NCBI GenBank assembly: GCA_019116805.1
Contig: DXAV01000083.1
Location: forward strand, 1-64,000
Direction: 5' to 3'
DNA length: 64,000 nt
DNA from: Candidatus Bacteroides merdavium
GTDB taxonomy: Bacteria > Bacteroidota > Bacteroidia > Bacteroidales > Bacteroidaceae
The position numbers and the translations under genes are program-made. This document shows, one piece after another, positions 1-8,025 of the stretch (the first letter of the stretch is position 1; every line of letters starts with the position of its first letter). The notes under the pieces were generated by a model, which saw nothing but the letters and a program-made list of their open reading frames with translations, searched no databases and had not been told where the DNA came from.

Positions 1-58
1 TCGTTTCATTGCTTTCTTTGTTTTTTAATTGTTTACATTTAGATTGGTTCATTGTCCG

Positions 59-146
59 GTCTGCCACCGAGGCTGCATCGGTCCGACACCAAGGCGGCTT
101 CTGTCCGACACCAAGGCCGCCTCGGTCCGACACCGATGTTACCCCT
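59..146. repeat. About four tandem imperfect 22-nt repeats (GTCCGACACCAAGGCSGCYTCK)
   Basis: Units at 59, 81, 103, 125, each starting GTCyGmCACC; units 2 and 3 nearly identical; period 22 exact. Confidence 0.85.
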
Positions 147-378
147 CGTCAGAAGTGCCTGTAGAGGGGATATAGGCCGTTACAAAAGTCTTTACTTCGT
201 GCGACACGATGACGCGCCCCGACCCTTGGCACTGGGGGCAGACAGCGCCGTCCGTTTCGCCTTTGCCGCCGCACACCCGGCAGGCCACGATGTGGGGCGG
301 GATGGTGCGCTCGTGCGTGGGTTCCGGCTCCTGGGGCGCCGGGCGGCGTTGTTTCTTGAATTTGTCGAATAGGTTGTT
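139..378 (-). CDS. Small DnaJ-type zinc-finger protein (two CxxCxGxG motifs)
   Basis: CRVCGGKG...CPQCQGSG in the ORF; start assigned to MNNLFDKFKK. Confidence 0.65.
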   Translation of the reverse strand, partial: NNLFDKFKKQRRPAPQEPEPTHERTIPPHIVACRVCGGKGETDGAVCPQCQGSGRVIVSHEVKTFVTAYIPSTGTSDEG

Positions 379-400
379 CATTGCTTTTTTTAGTTTACGA

Positions 401-460
401 GTTGACAAGGTTTCAGGCTACAAGGCCCTTGTTGCCTTGTTAACTTGTCCCCTTGTCAAC
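401..460. repeat. Inverted repeat GTTGACAAGG...CCTTGTCAAC between two zinc-finger ORFs, with internal CCTTGT repeats
   Basis: Perfect 10-bp arms at 401-410 and 451-460. Confidence 0.75.
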
Positions 461-463
461 TGA

Positions 464-703
464 TTAATCATTTTCTCCTTCGTCGGCCACCCATTGGATG
501 GTGACGATGGCTTTCAGTTTCTTCTTTCCCCGGCACACGGGGCAGGGCTGCTTGACGCGCTCCAGACTTTCATCTGTGCCCCAGAACCAGCCGTTGCCGT
601 GGCAGTAGTTGCAGGGGATGCCCCCGAACTCCTCGCGCTCCACGGGCGTCTCGGCGGGGAACAGCGGCGGGGTGACCAGCAGCATGGGTTGTTTCTTGCT
701 CAT
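464..703 (-). CDS. Small DnaJ-type zinc-finger protein
   Basis: CNYCHGNG...CPVCRGKKK motifs; co-oriented with operon. Confidence 0.65.
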   Translation of the reverse strand: MSKKQPMLLVTPPLFPAETPVEREEFGGIPCNYCHGNGWFWGTDESLERVKQPCPVCRGKKKLKAIVTIQWVADEGEND

Positions 704-924
704 AGCTTTCTTTCCTTGTATCGCCAGCCGTTCAGCCGGTAGGTCTCGCGCCGGGCCTCCTCACGGGTGAGGAACTCCGCCACCTTGTCGCCGGTGGTGA
801 ACAGCCGGGGCGAAGGGCCGCCCTCCTCGCGGTAGGTGGTGAACAGGTAGACCGCCCAGCACCTGCCGTGGGGTTTGTAGCGATATTCGCGGCTGACGGC
901 CTCCAGGTCAGGCTTCCACTGCAT
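700..924 (-). CDS. Hypothetical phage early protein (74 aa)
   Basis: Overlapping ATGA-type junctions with neighbours, co-directional with operon. Confidence 0.6.
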   Translation of the reverse strand: MQWKPDLEAVSREYRYKPHGRCWAVYLFTTYREEGGPSPRLFTTGDKVAEFLTREEARRETYRLNGWRYKERKL

Positions 925-1432
925 CGGCTTCCTTCTTGGGTTCCACGAAGAAGGTTTCTTCCTGCACCACTTGCACGCCTATCTTGGGAAACATTTCGGC
1001 CACTTCGGGCAGGGCGCGGTCGGCCAGCAGGCGGTCTTTGGCCAGTTCCTCGGAGGTGCGGATGTAGGCGGGCAGCAGTTCCTTCACCAGGTTGGTCACC
1101 GCCGCCCAGGTGAAGCCGCGCAGGTTCTTCAGCTTGGGCGTGCCGGTGCGGAAGCCGAAGGTGCCGTGGGCGCTCTCCAGGCTCTTGCGCTTGGCGAAGA
1201 GTTCGTCTTTGTTCTCCATCGCGTAGGATTGCAGGATGTCGAAGTTCTTTTCCTTCACTTCGTTCAACTCTGCCAACTGTCCGGCATACTTCTCGCGGAT
1301 GCGGGTCATTTCGAGGTCCATCTTGGACGTCAGGTGTTGCACCCGTGCGTCGGCGCCGGCATAGTCGGCAAACGCCTGTTCGGCTTGTTCGCGGCTGATG
1401 CCGCTGAGGATGGTTTTCTTGGTTCTTGCCAT
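908..1432 (-). CDS. Mu Gam-like host-nuclease inhibitor family protein
   Basis: 174 aa, coiled N-terminal region and 'GTFGFRTGTPKLKNLRGFTW' typical of Gam-like proteins. Confidence 0.8.
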   Translation of the reverse strand: MARTKKTILSGISREQAEQAFADYAGADARVQHLTSKMDLEMTRIREKYAGQLAELNEVKEKNFDILQSYAMENKDELFAKRKSLESAHGTFGFRTGTPKLKNLRGFTWAAVTNLVKELLPAYIRTSEELAKDRLLADRALPEVAEMFPKIGVQVVQEETFFVEPKKEADAVEA

Positions 1433-1483
1433 GATGTTTACTTGTTAATGGTTAATGATTAGTGGTTAGTGGAATGCTTTTGC

Positions 1484-1533
1484 CAAGTGCGTTATTTGGC
1501 CGCATCAAGTGCGTTATTTGACCGTGCCAAGTA
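1484..1533. repeat. Tandem 22-nt repeat (CAAGTGCGTTATTTGRCCGyry), two full copies plus a partial third
   Basis: CAAGTGCGTTATTTG at 1484 and 1506; CAAGT again at 1528. Confidence 0.8.
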
Positions 1534-1571
1534 GCTACCTTGTCAAAAAGCCCCATTTCCAATTCTCAATT

Positions 1572-1727
1572 TTACTCGTCCATGTCGTTCCAGCAAAGCA
1601 GCTGGCGTTCGTTCTCCAGTTCAACGATAAGTTGCTGGAGATATTCGTCATATCTTTCCTCGCTCAATCCGCTGGTCAGTTCACGGATGCGATCCATTTC
1701 TTGTTCTACAAATTGTCTGGGTGTCAT
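1572..1727 (-). CDS. Small phage protein (51 aa), not in the supplied ORF track
   Basis: Read manually: MTPRQFVEQEMDRIRELTSGLSEERYDEYLQQLIVELENERQLLCWNDMDE*. Confidence 0.55.
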   Translation of the reverse strand: MTPRQFVEQEMDRIRELTSGLSEERYDEYLQQLIVELENERQLLCWNDMDE

Positions 1728-1733
1728 ACGCGC

Positions 1734-2162
1734 TTAGTTTAAGAGTTTGCTATTATTGTTCTTGTCTGTCTCCTTACGAAGGATGATGCGGAGCTTGATG
1801 CTGAGGGCTTCCAGTTCGTCTACTGTCAGCCTTTGAAACTCCTTGCCCGCCAGCCGGGGATGCAGGCAGTAAGCATCCACCCGTTTCCAGTCCGTGGTGT
1901 CGATGCCCAGCTTCTGCATCAGGTGCAGGGCAGTGGAACGTCGGCGGCGCAGTTCGGCGCGGTAGATGTCGCGGGCACGGCGGTTGGCATCCTGCCGCTG
2001 TAGTTCGTCGCACAGGGCGTCATACTCCCGGTCGGTCATTTCGCGCAGCGACTCGGTTCGGCCGCCGGTGAACTGGCTGACCAGTTGCGCCTTCAGCTCC
2101 TCGCGGTCGCCGGTCGTGGGCAGCCGGTTCAGCAGCACGTAGAATCTTGCGTAATTTCTCAT
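1734..2162 (-). CDS. Phage early protein, possibly GemA/gp16-like
   Basis: 142 aa; 'RVDAYCLHPRLAGKEFQRLTVDELEALSIKLRIILRK' resembles the C-terminus of Mu GemA/gp16-like proteins. Confidence 0.55.
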   Translation of the reverse strand: MRNYARFYVLLNRLPTTGDREELKAQLVSQFTGGRTESLREMTDREYDALCDELQRQDANRRARDIYRAELRRRRSTALHLMQKLGIDTTDWKRVDAYCLHPRLAGKEFQRLTVDELEALSIKLRIILRKETDKNNNSKLLN

Positions 2163-2175
2163 TGTCTTTCCTCCT

Positions 2176-2400
2176 TTATTTGGTTATGTTCACTTTGCAG
2201 CCGGGGTGCCATTGCCGGATGCGGTTGGCAAACAGCACGTCCCTGGTCTCCATCACGACGCAGCCCTTGGTCCTGGCGCGTCGGAAGCGGATGTCGGCCT
2301 GTATGTTCCTCTCCAGCCATTCTTCCATCACTTCGGCGGCCTCGTGGCCGGGCAGCAGGATTTGGTAGAGCTCGGTGCCGGTGTAGGTGGGGGTATTCAT
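2176..2400 (-). CDS. Hypothetical phage early protein (74 aa)
   Basis: MNTPTYTGTELYQ...; ATG overlaps the stop of the upstream ATPase gene. Confidence 0.6.
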   Translation of the reverse strand: MNTPTYTGTELYQILLPGHEAAEVMEEWLERNIQADIRFRRARTKGCVVMETRDVLFANRIRQWHPGCKVNITK

Positions 2401-3035
2401 GATTTGTCCTCCTCGATTTGTCCGGCCCAATACGCGGCGGCTCCTTCTTCCCAGATGGTGAAATGGTCGCCGGGCTTGGTGATGAAACGCCCTTTGCATA
2501 CGGCGCGGAAGCCTTGGATGAATATCTTCACGTCGGCATCGTAGGCCACCTTCTTGGCGGCGCGGCCTTCCGGCCTCATGCCCTCGCAATGGCTGACGAA
2601 TACCAGCAACTTGTTGGCGTGCTTCTCCTTCAATGCCTTGTAGGAGGCGTAGGTCAGTCCGGTGTATTGGAAGCTGTCGATGATGACCACGTCCGGACTG
2701 CGCCGTTTGGCCAGGCGTTGGCTCAGTTCGTCCATCGGTTCACGGTCCAGTATCTTGAAGCGGCGGTTCACTTCATCCATGCGTTCACGCTTCAACGTGT
2801 TCTGCAACGAAAGACCGGTGCTCTCCTCCAGGCTGTCGTAGGCCACCGTGCACCACCGGCACAAGTATTTGGCCAGTTTCATCACAAAGGCGCTTTTCCC
2901 GTTGCCACTTTCTCCCCAGATAATCCACGTCCCGGTGCGTGACGGGTGGCCGAAGGCGGCTTCCCACTCTCCCTCAAAGGGGAAGCTGGGGATGTGCATC
3001 GCCTGCACTTCGGTCGGTGAATAGGCTCTTTTCAT
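2397..3035 (-). CDS. P-loop (RecA/AAA-like) ATPase of the phage early operon
   Basis: Walker A GESGNGKS, Walker B-like VVIIDS. Confidence 0.75.
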   Translation of the reverse strand: MKRAYSPTEVQAMHIPSFPFEGEWEAAFGHPSRTGTWIIWGESGNGKSAFVMKLAKYLCRWCTVAYDSLEESTGLSLQNTLKRERMDEVNRRFKILDREPMDELSQRLAKRRSPDVVIIDSFQYTGLTYASYKALKEKHANKLLVFVSHCEGMRPEGRAAKKVAYDADVKIFIQGFRAVCKGRFITKPGDHFTIWEEGAAAYWAGQIEEDKS

Positions 3036-3038
3036 GGC

Positions 3039-3917
3039 TCAGGCTCCTTTCTTCAACTTTTCGATTTCAGTATAAACCCGTCGTAGGCTACCGCCGGTGC
3101 GGTTCACCACCTTCACGATGTCGGTGTCGGCGGGCGCGTTCAGCTTGGCCACCATGGCCGCCTGTGCTTTCAGGAAGGTATCCCGCTCCTTGGCGTCGTC
3201 CGGGGTGACCTTGCTGTATTTGTCGCCATAGCGGGAAAGCATCTCGGTGTAGCCCACCTTCTTGCACTCGATGGAGCGGTTGATTTTCTCCTTCAGACCG
3301 TCGGCTCCCATCATGTACCAGGCGCAGCAGCGTTCGGTGGCGTTCCACAGGGCTTTCAGTTCCAGGAAGGCTTCATATTGCAAGTCTCCGGCTTCGTCCA
3401 AGATGATAAGCGGGTGGTCCAGCGTCCGCAAGTAGAACACCAGGTCGTCGTACACGTCCACATAGCGGCCGTTCGTGCTGATGCCGAATTCCTTGGCGAT
3501 GAAGCGGATCAGGCGTTGCTTGGTTTTCACCTGCGAGCAGTCCACATAGATGGCGTTGCGGTGCGCCTTGACGTAGGCCCGTGCCGTGAAGGTCTTGCCG
3601 ATGTTGGCCATGTCGCAGAGGATGGCGCTCATGCCTCCTTGCTGGCAGGTGGCCAGTTGCTCGCTGATGAAGATGTAGGTAGGCGTCTCGGCGGCGTGCC
3701 ATTCCATTTCCTCCGAAAGCGACACGTTCAGCCGGCGGGCGATGCAAATCCAGTTCGTGTCGCTCACCTGGCGGTCGATGTTTCCTTTCTTCAGGGCGTT
3801 GTAGACGCTAGCGGATATGCCGAGGGCGGCGGCGTGCTTGTTGTCGCTCGGATAGTTGTCACGGTTGGCGCGGATGGCCTCCATGATGCGCTGTTTGATT
3901 TCGTTCGTTAGTTCCAT
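3039..3917 (-). CDS. MuB-like ATP-binding target-selection protein
   Basis: 292 aa; N-terminal HTH-like region, Walker-type core, 'LIILDEAGDL' Walker B; immediately follows the MuA-like gene. Confidence 0.85.
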   Translation of the reverse strand: MELTNEIKQRIMEAIRANRDNYPSDNKHAAALGISASVYNALKKGNIDRQVSDTNWICIARRLNVSLSEEMEWHAAETPTYIFISEQLATCQQGGMSAILCDMANIGKTFTARAYVKAHRNAIYVDCSQVKTKQRLIRFIAKEFGISTNGRYVDVYDDLVFYLRTLDHPLIILDEAGDLQYEAFLELKALWNATERCCAWYMMGADGLKEKINRSIECKKVGYTEMLSRYGDKYSKVTPDDAKERDTFLKAQAAMVAKLNAPADTDIVKVVNRTGGSLRRVYTEIEKLKKGA

Positions 3918-3949
3918 TCTATTGCTGTTTTAACGTTGTTCTAATAGGA

Positions 3950-6058
3950 TTATATCGACTTGATGGCTGCTCCCTTGTAGCCGCTCACGTCATAGTTCAG
4001 GAAGTCGGCGGTGTCCTCTGCCTTGGTTTGCACAGGCTGCGCCGTGGCTTCCTCTATCTGCCGGGCGGCTTCTTGCCTCATCACGGCCACCGGGGCGACG
4101 GCCTCGCGCTTCATCATGGCGTCGAACTTGCTGATCAGCTTATTCTGTTCGGTCATGATGCGGGTATCTTCGTCCGTCCGTTCGGCCAGGGCCTCGTTGA
4201 AGGTACCGACATCCTTCAGACGGTCTATCAGGTTCCCGTTCTGGTAGATGTAGACATCACCCGTTTCCCCGTTTTCGTCCGGCAGGTAGTAGGCGTCCAC
4301 CTTCAGGTTGTTGGGCTCCAGCTTGTCCAGCACGTCCGGGTCGCTCAGCCAATAGTCCTTGTAGGCCACGCGGCAGTAGCTGTTCCGGCGGATGCTGGTG
4401 CTGACGTGCTCGCCGATGAAGCGGTAGAGCATGGCTTTGTCCAGCGGTTGCAGGTTGGGGTTCATGTTGGCCTCCAGCACTTGCCAGCGGGTCATGCCGG
4501 GATATTTCTTCTGGTTGGGGTGCAGGCTGTTGTTGAACTCCCGCACGTCCGCCATGTCCTCGGCAATCAGTTGCTCCCAGGTGTAATACTCGCGGTCCTC
4601 GTAGGTGTCGTTCAGTTCGTCGCTGACCTTCCTGCTTTCGGTGCGGTATTTTTCGTTCTTGGCGTAGAAGCGGCCGATGCCCAAGTGGTTGCGGTGCTCC
4701 ACGCTCTTCTTCTTGGCACCGTTGAAGTGCTCGGAGCGTTTCTCCTGCGAGTTCAACGGGGCGCAGAAGCGGACAAAGGGGAATATCACGCCGGCCTTCA
4801 GGAAACTGTCTTTCCATTGGGTCATCAGGTGGTTTTCCACTTCCACCTGTGCCGGACAGCACCATCCTTTGTGCTCGATGAGCCGGAACATGCTGCGGAA
4901 CATGTCCACCACCAAGTCCACGTTCTTGTTGCGGTTGTAGGCGAAGCCCACCACGCACTGGCTGGCCACGTCGTAGGCGTAGTATGCCTTGGGGCGTGCC
5001 TTGGTGTCCTTCAGCTTGCGCGGCAGGTCGCGGTCGTCGAACGATATTTTGCTGAACGAGAATTCGGGCGAATGGCGGTGGACGTGCGGCCGCTGCTCGT
5101 GCATGAAGGTGCTCCAACTCATCAGGGCGTTGTTCACCAGCACCTTGTTCTTGGGCTGGTTCAGGTAGGCGTTGATGGTGGAGGGGCTCAATTCCATGGG
5201 CTGCCCGTTCTTGTCCCGGAAATCGGCAGGGTCGAACACTTCACCAGTCTTGGGGTCGAACACTGTCTGCCGTCCGTTCACAAAGTCGGTGTACATGGTC
5301 CACACATCCTTGTTCCAAGGCTTGTTGGGCATCGTAGCCAAGGCCAGCAGCAGGCGTTCGATGTTCACGTTGACCTTGCGCGTGTTCTGGTTGCAAAACT
5401 TCCCGCTGATCAGGGAGGCGTAACTTTTTTCCTGGAACTCCTTCACGCGCTTCTTGAAGCGGGCGGGCGAAGTGGGCAGCGTGTGCCCGAATTCCTTTTG
5501 GTAGAAGCTGATGGCGCCGCTCATTTCTTCCCACTTGACGCGGCTGCCCTGCATCACGGCGCGCTTCATCTTGGTGTCGTTCATCAGCCGCACCACCGCC
5601 TGCAAGGCCGATGCGTTCAGCGTGTATTCCTGCTGCTGCTCCGGCGTGAGGGGTTTCCCGGAAGGCAGCCTGTAGAGGGAATACCAGCTTTGTGCCGCCT
5701 GGTCAATCTCCCAGTGCGTGCCAAACCAGTTCCGTAAGGCTTCTGTATCCATATCTCCGTATTTTTCTTCCACTCTTTTCTTGTATTTCTCCGGCAGGCT
5801 TTCCACGGAAACCAAGGCGGACACGCCACGTCCTACACCTTTGCGGACGACCAGGATCTTGCCGCGGTAGACCAACAGCTTGTAGCAACTCTCACTCATG
5901 ATGGGTGCCAAGACTTCGAGGCTCCACATGGACGGGTGCATCCCGTTTATCTCGCGGGACTGGCTGTAGTCCAGGTTCCCATTGGCCAGTTGCACCGGGC
6001 GGTCGTCGCGCGTCAGGTCGTTCTTTGAAATACATAATATCTTCCCGTAGTATTCCAT
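3950..6058 (-). CDS. MuA-like DDE transposase
   Basis: 702 aa; rve-type core (YAYDVASQCVVGFAYNRNKN, later 'VEVENHLM'), Mu-transposase-like C-terminal part; operon context. Confidence 0.9.
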   Translation of the reverse strand: MEYYGKILCISKNDLTRDDRPVQLANGNLDYSQSREINGMHPSMWSLEVLAPIMSESCYKLLVYRGKILVVRKGVGRGVSALVSVESLPEKYKKRVEEKYGDMDTEALRNWFGTHWEIDQAAQSWYSLYRLPSGKPLTPEQQQEYTLNASALQAVVRLMNDTKMKRAVMQGSRVKWEEMSGAISFYQKEFGHTLPTSPARFKKRVKEFQEKSYASLISGKFCNQNTRKVNVNIERLLLALATMPNKPWNKDVWTMYTDFVNGRQTVFDPKTGEVFDPADFRDKNGQPMELSPSTINAYLNQPKNKVLVNNALMSWSTFMHEQRPHVHRHSPEFSFSKISFDDRDLPRKLKDTKARPKAYYAYDVASQCVVGFAYNRNKNVDLVVDMFRSMFRLIEHKGWCCPAQVEVENHLMTQWKDSFLKAGVIFPFVRFCAPLNSQEKRSEHFNGAKKKSVEHRNHLGIGRFYAKNEKYRTESRKVSDELNDTYEDREYYTWEQLIAEDMADVREFNNSLHPNQKKYPGMTRWQVLEANMNPNLQPLDKAMLYRFIGEHVSTSIRRNSYCRVAYKDYWLSDPDVLDKLEPNNLKVDAYYLPDENGETGDVYIYQNGNLIDRLKDVGTFNEALAERTDEDTRIMTEQNKLISKFDAMMKREAVAPVAVMRQEAARQIEEATAQPVQTKAEDTADFLNYDVSGYKGAAIKSI

Positions 6059-6069
6059 GGCGAACCTCC

Positions 6070-6432
6070 TTATTTCAATGCGCCTGCCCAGTTCTGAATG
6101 TCATTTATGACGCTGGTCATCACGCCGTCCCAATGCTTCACACATTCGCCCTCAAAGAAGGCGTCGCAACTGCCTGTGTTCTTGTTGAACTCCAAAATCG
6201 CGCCGTTCGGCAGGTACTGGTACATGAAGTTGTCGCTGTCATGGAAGCACTCCAGGGCCGGGCCTATATTCACAATGAACCCGCCGCGCTGCAAGGCCAA
6301 CCGCCGGATCTTCTTGGCGAGGTCCGTGTCGCTTTGGAAGGCCAATGCCTTGAATACCATCCGTTCCGTGACGTTGAAAGCCTTCATCAGGAACTCGCGG
6401 TTCTCTCTGGTTACAGAAATCTTCTTTTCCAT
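6070..6432 (-). CDS. Hypothetical phage early protein
   Basis: MEKKISVTRENREFLMKAFNVTERMVFKALAF...; start moved inside ORF 6070..6594. Confidence 0.65.
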   Translation of the reverse strand: MEKKISVTRENREFLMKAFNVTERMVFKALAFQSDTDLAKKIRRLALQRGGFIVNIGPALECFHDSDNFMYQYLPNGAILEFNKNTGSCDAFFEGECVKHWDGVMTSVINDIQNWAGALK

Positions 6433-6544
6433 ACGCTTATATCTGTTTTTGCTGTTAATACTCTGTCTGAAAATCCTTCCGCTATCCTCCCGGACCACGG
6501 AAGTTTTGCTACCTTTGTAGCATGTTTCACTAAAATTACCGTTT

Positions 6545-6913
6545 ATGAACATAGATTTTTTAATGCTGAAGGCGCAGTTCAACGCGCTTCGCAATTTTTA
6601 CATGGGCCATCTTGGCAGCAACCCCGACAAGGACATCGCTTGGAGGGATAAATATCTCTTGTGGGAGTTTGAACGCGATCTTCTGTCATCCTGTGATAAT
6701 ACTCAGCTTTCTTCTCCTGAGAACGAAATACTGGAGCGCCGCCGTTTCCAGCTTCAGGTGCTGATGGATGTCGCATACCTTCAGGGACATCTTGAACGAT
6801 TTGGCGTAGCGCGTCTGATACAACCCGGATCACGCGATATTGCTGACGCTGTGTTTCACGATTCTGACGGGAGCGAGGAAACGATGCTTCCGCTGATTGA
6901 CCGATACTTCTGA
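6545..6913 (+). CDS. Moron-like ORF, hypothetical 122-aa protein, opposite to the early operon
   Basis: ORF with natural-looking composition and a -7 element TACCTTTG at 6510-6517 just upstream. Confidence 0.6.
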   Translation: MNIDFLMLKAQFNALRNFYMGHLGSNPDKDIAWRDKYLLWEFERDLLSSCDNTQLSSPENEILERRRFQLQVLMDVAYLQGHLERFGVARLIQPGSRDIADAVFHDSDGSEETMLPLIDRYF

Positions 6914-7094
6914 CAAAGATTTCTTCCTTTCCCAAGACAGCGATGCCACGAACCAGTACATTGCTGAACATCGCTGTTTCGGGAAGGTTGTGCAGTTCTG
7001 CTTTTATCTTATCCAGCAGTTCATGCTTGTTATAGCATTTACCGGTTGTGAACTCTATTGATTCCAGTCTCTGACATACCACTTTCAGTTCCAT
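6579..7094 (-). CDS. Hypothetical phage protein; only the first ~60 codons look native, remainder is antisense to 6545..6913
   Basis: MELKVVCQRLESIEFTTGKCYNKHELLDKIKAELHNL...; overlap with plus ORF. Confidence 0.4.
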   Translation of the reverse strand: MELKVVCQRLESIEFTTGKCYNKHELLDKIKAELHNLPETAMFSNVLVRGIAVLGKEEIFVRSIGQSAEASFPRSRQNRETQRQQYRVIRVVSDALRQIVQDVPEGMRHPSAPEAGNGGAPVFRSQEKKAEYYHRMTEDRVQTPTRDIYPSKRCPCRGCCQDGPCKNCEAR

Positions 7095-7105
7095 ACACTT
7101 GTCTT

Positions 7106-7315
7106 TTATTTCAGTTCCACAATAATCGGTTCCTCAAAATCCGTCAGCAGACGCGCCTTGAACCAGTCCATGGCGTCCTCGTCCTCGCACACCGCCACGA
7201 ACGTGACGTTGTCCACTTGGTAGACGAACGTGTCATCTTCATATTTGAACTCGCGAAGGAAGTCATCCACCTTCGACCACTCGTTAAATCCTACTGATAC
7301 TCTGATTGCTTTCAT
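7106..7315 (-). CDS. Hypothetical phage early protein (69 aa)
   Basis: MKAIRVSVGFNEWSKVDDFLREFKYEDDT... Confidence 0.6.
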   Translation of the reverse strand: MKAIRVSVGFNEWSKVDDFLREFKYEDDTFVYQVDNVTFVAVCEDEDAMDWFKARLLTDFEEPIIVELK

Positions 7316-7462
7316 ATTGCTGTTGTTTTTAATGTTACTGTAGTAGGGCGCGGGGAATCGAACCCCGCCGCAAACAACCAGTGCCCCGCGTGTCTTTCCA
7401 CGCCGTCCGACCGTCTCTTTTCACGCCTTCCGGTCTGTCACGCTTCTGGGTTATCCTACAAT

Positions 7463-7855
7463 CTACTTACCCTGTTCGTCAATCATCGAAAGAATACATT
7501 TCCGGTCTTCGTCCCAAAGCGGAAGCCCCAACTCGATGGTCCGCTTTACCACATCCATTTCCCCGACCAGCTTCACCGCTTGGTTCCGGAAGTCCGTATC
7601 GTCATGGGCATGTGCCTTTCCTATCAGGAAGTCGGCCAATTCGTTGATGACGTTCTCTTGTCGATCGCACTTCATCTTATAGTTCAACACCCGCACATGA
7701 ACCTCGCGGATAATCCGGCTTTCTCCGTGCTTTTTATATTCCTTGCAGAATTCGTCTTTGTTCATCGACGTATTCATATAAACTGCGTGGATGTAATCAA
7801 ACTCCTCTGTTGTCGGGGTGATACCGGTTCTCTCTTCAAATTCCTTCTGTGTCAT
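7463..7855 (-). CDS. Hypothetical phage early protein (130 aa), first gene of the early operon
   Basis: Directly downstream of the early promoter region. Confidence 0.65.
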   Translation of the reverse strand: MTQKEFEERTGITPTTEEFDYIHAVYMNTSMNKDEFCKEYKKHGESRIIREVHVRVLNYKMKCDRQENVINELADFLIGKAHAHDDTDFRNQAVKLVGEMDVVKRTIELGLPLWDEDRKCILSMIDEQGK

Positions 7856-7945
7856 ATCTTCGCTATTTTTAAGTTTTACATCTAATATTCGCTAATCTCG
7901 CCGCTTTTCACTATATTTGGCGGCTGTTCCGTACTGAACACGGTG

Positions 7946-8008
7946 CAAATATAAACATTTTGAGTAATACAATCCAAACATTCTGAGAAATAATTTCTCA
8001 TTTTGTTT
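7946..8008 (-). promoter_or_regulatory. Early promoter (-7 TATATTTG, minus strand) overlapped by three operator-like copies of AAACAWTYTGAGWAAT (two direct, one inverted)
   Basis: AAACATTTTGAGTAAT 7953-7968; AAACATTCTGAGAAAT 7976-7991; inverted AAACAAAATGAGAAAT 7993-8008; 'caaatata' 7946-7953. Confidence 0.65.
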
Positions 8009-8025
8009 TTATTTAATGTTCGCTT

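Noticed and set aside
4028-5737. 569-aa plus-strand ORF opposite the transposase
   Set aside because: Antisense shadow ORF of a high-GC conserved gene; low-complexity V/H/L-rich composition.
7340-7460. Complete tRNA gene in the phage
   Set aside because: Only a T-arm-like hairpin and acceptor-like tail; no matching 5' acceptor, D-arm or anticodon arm within normal tRNA length.
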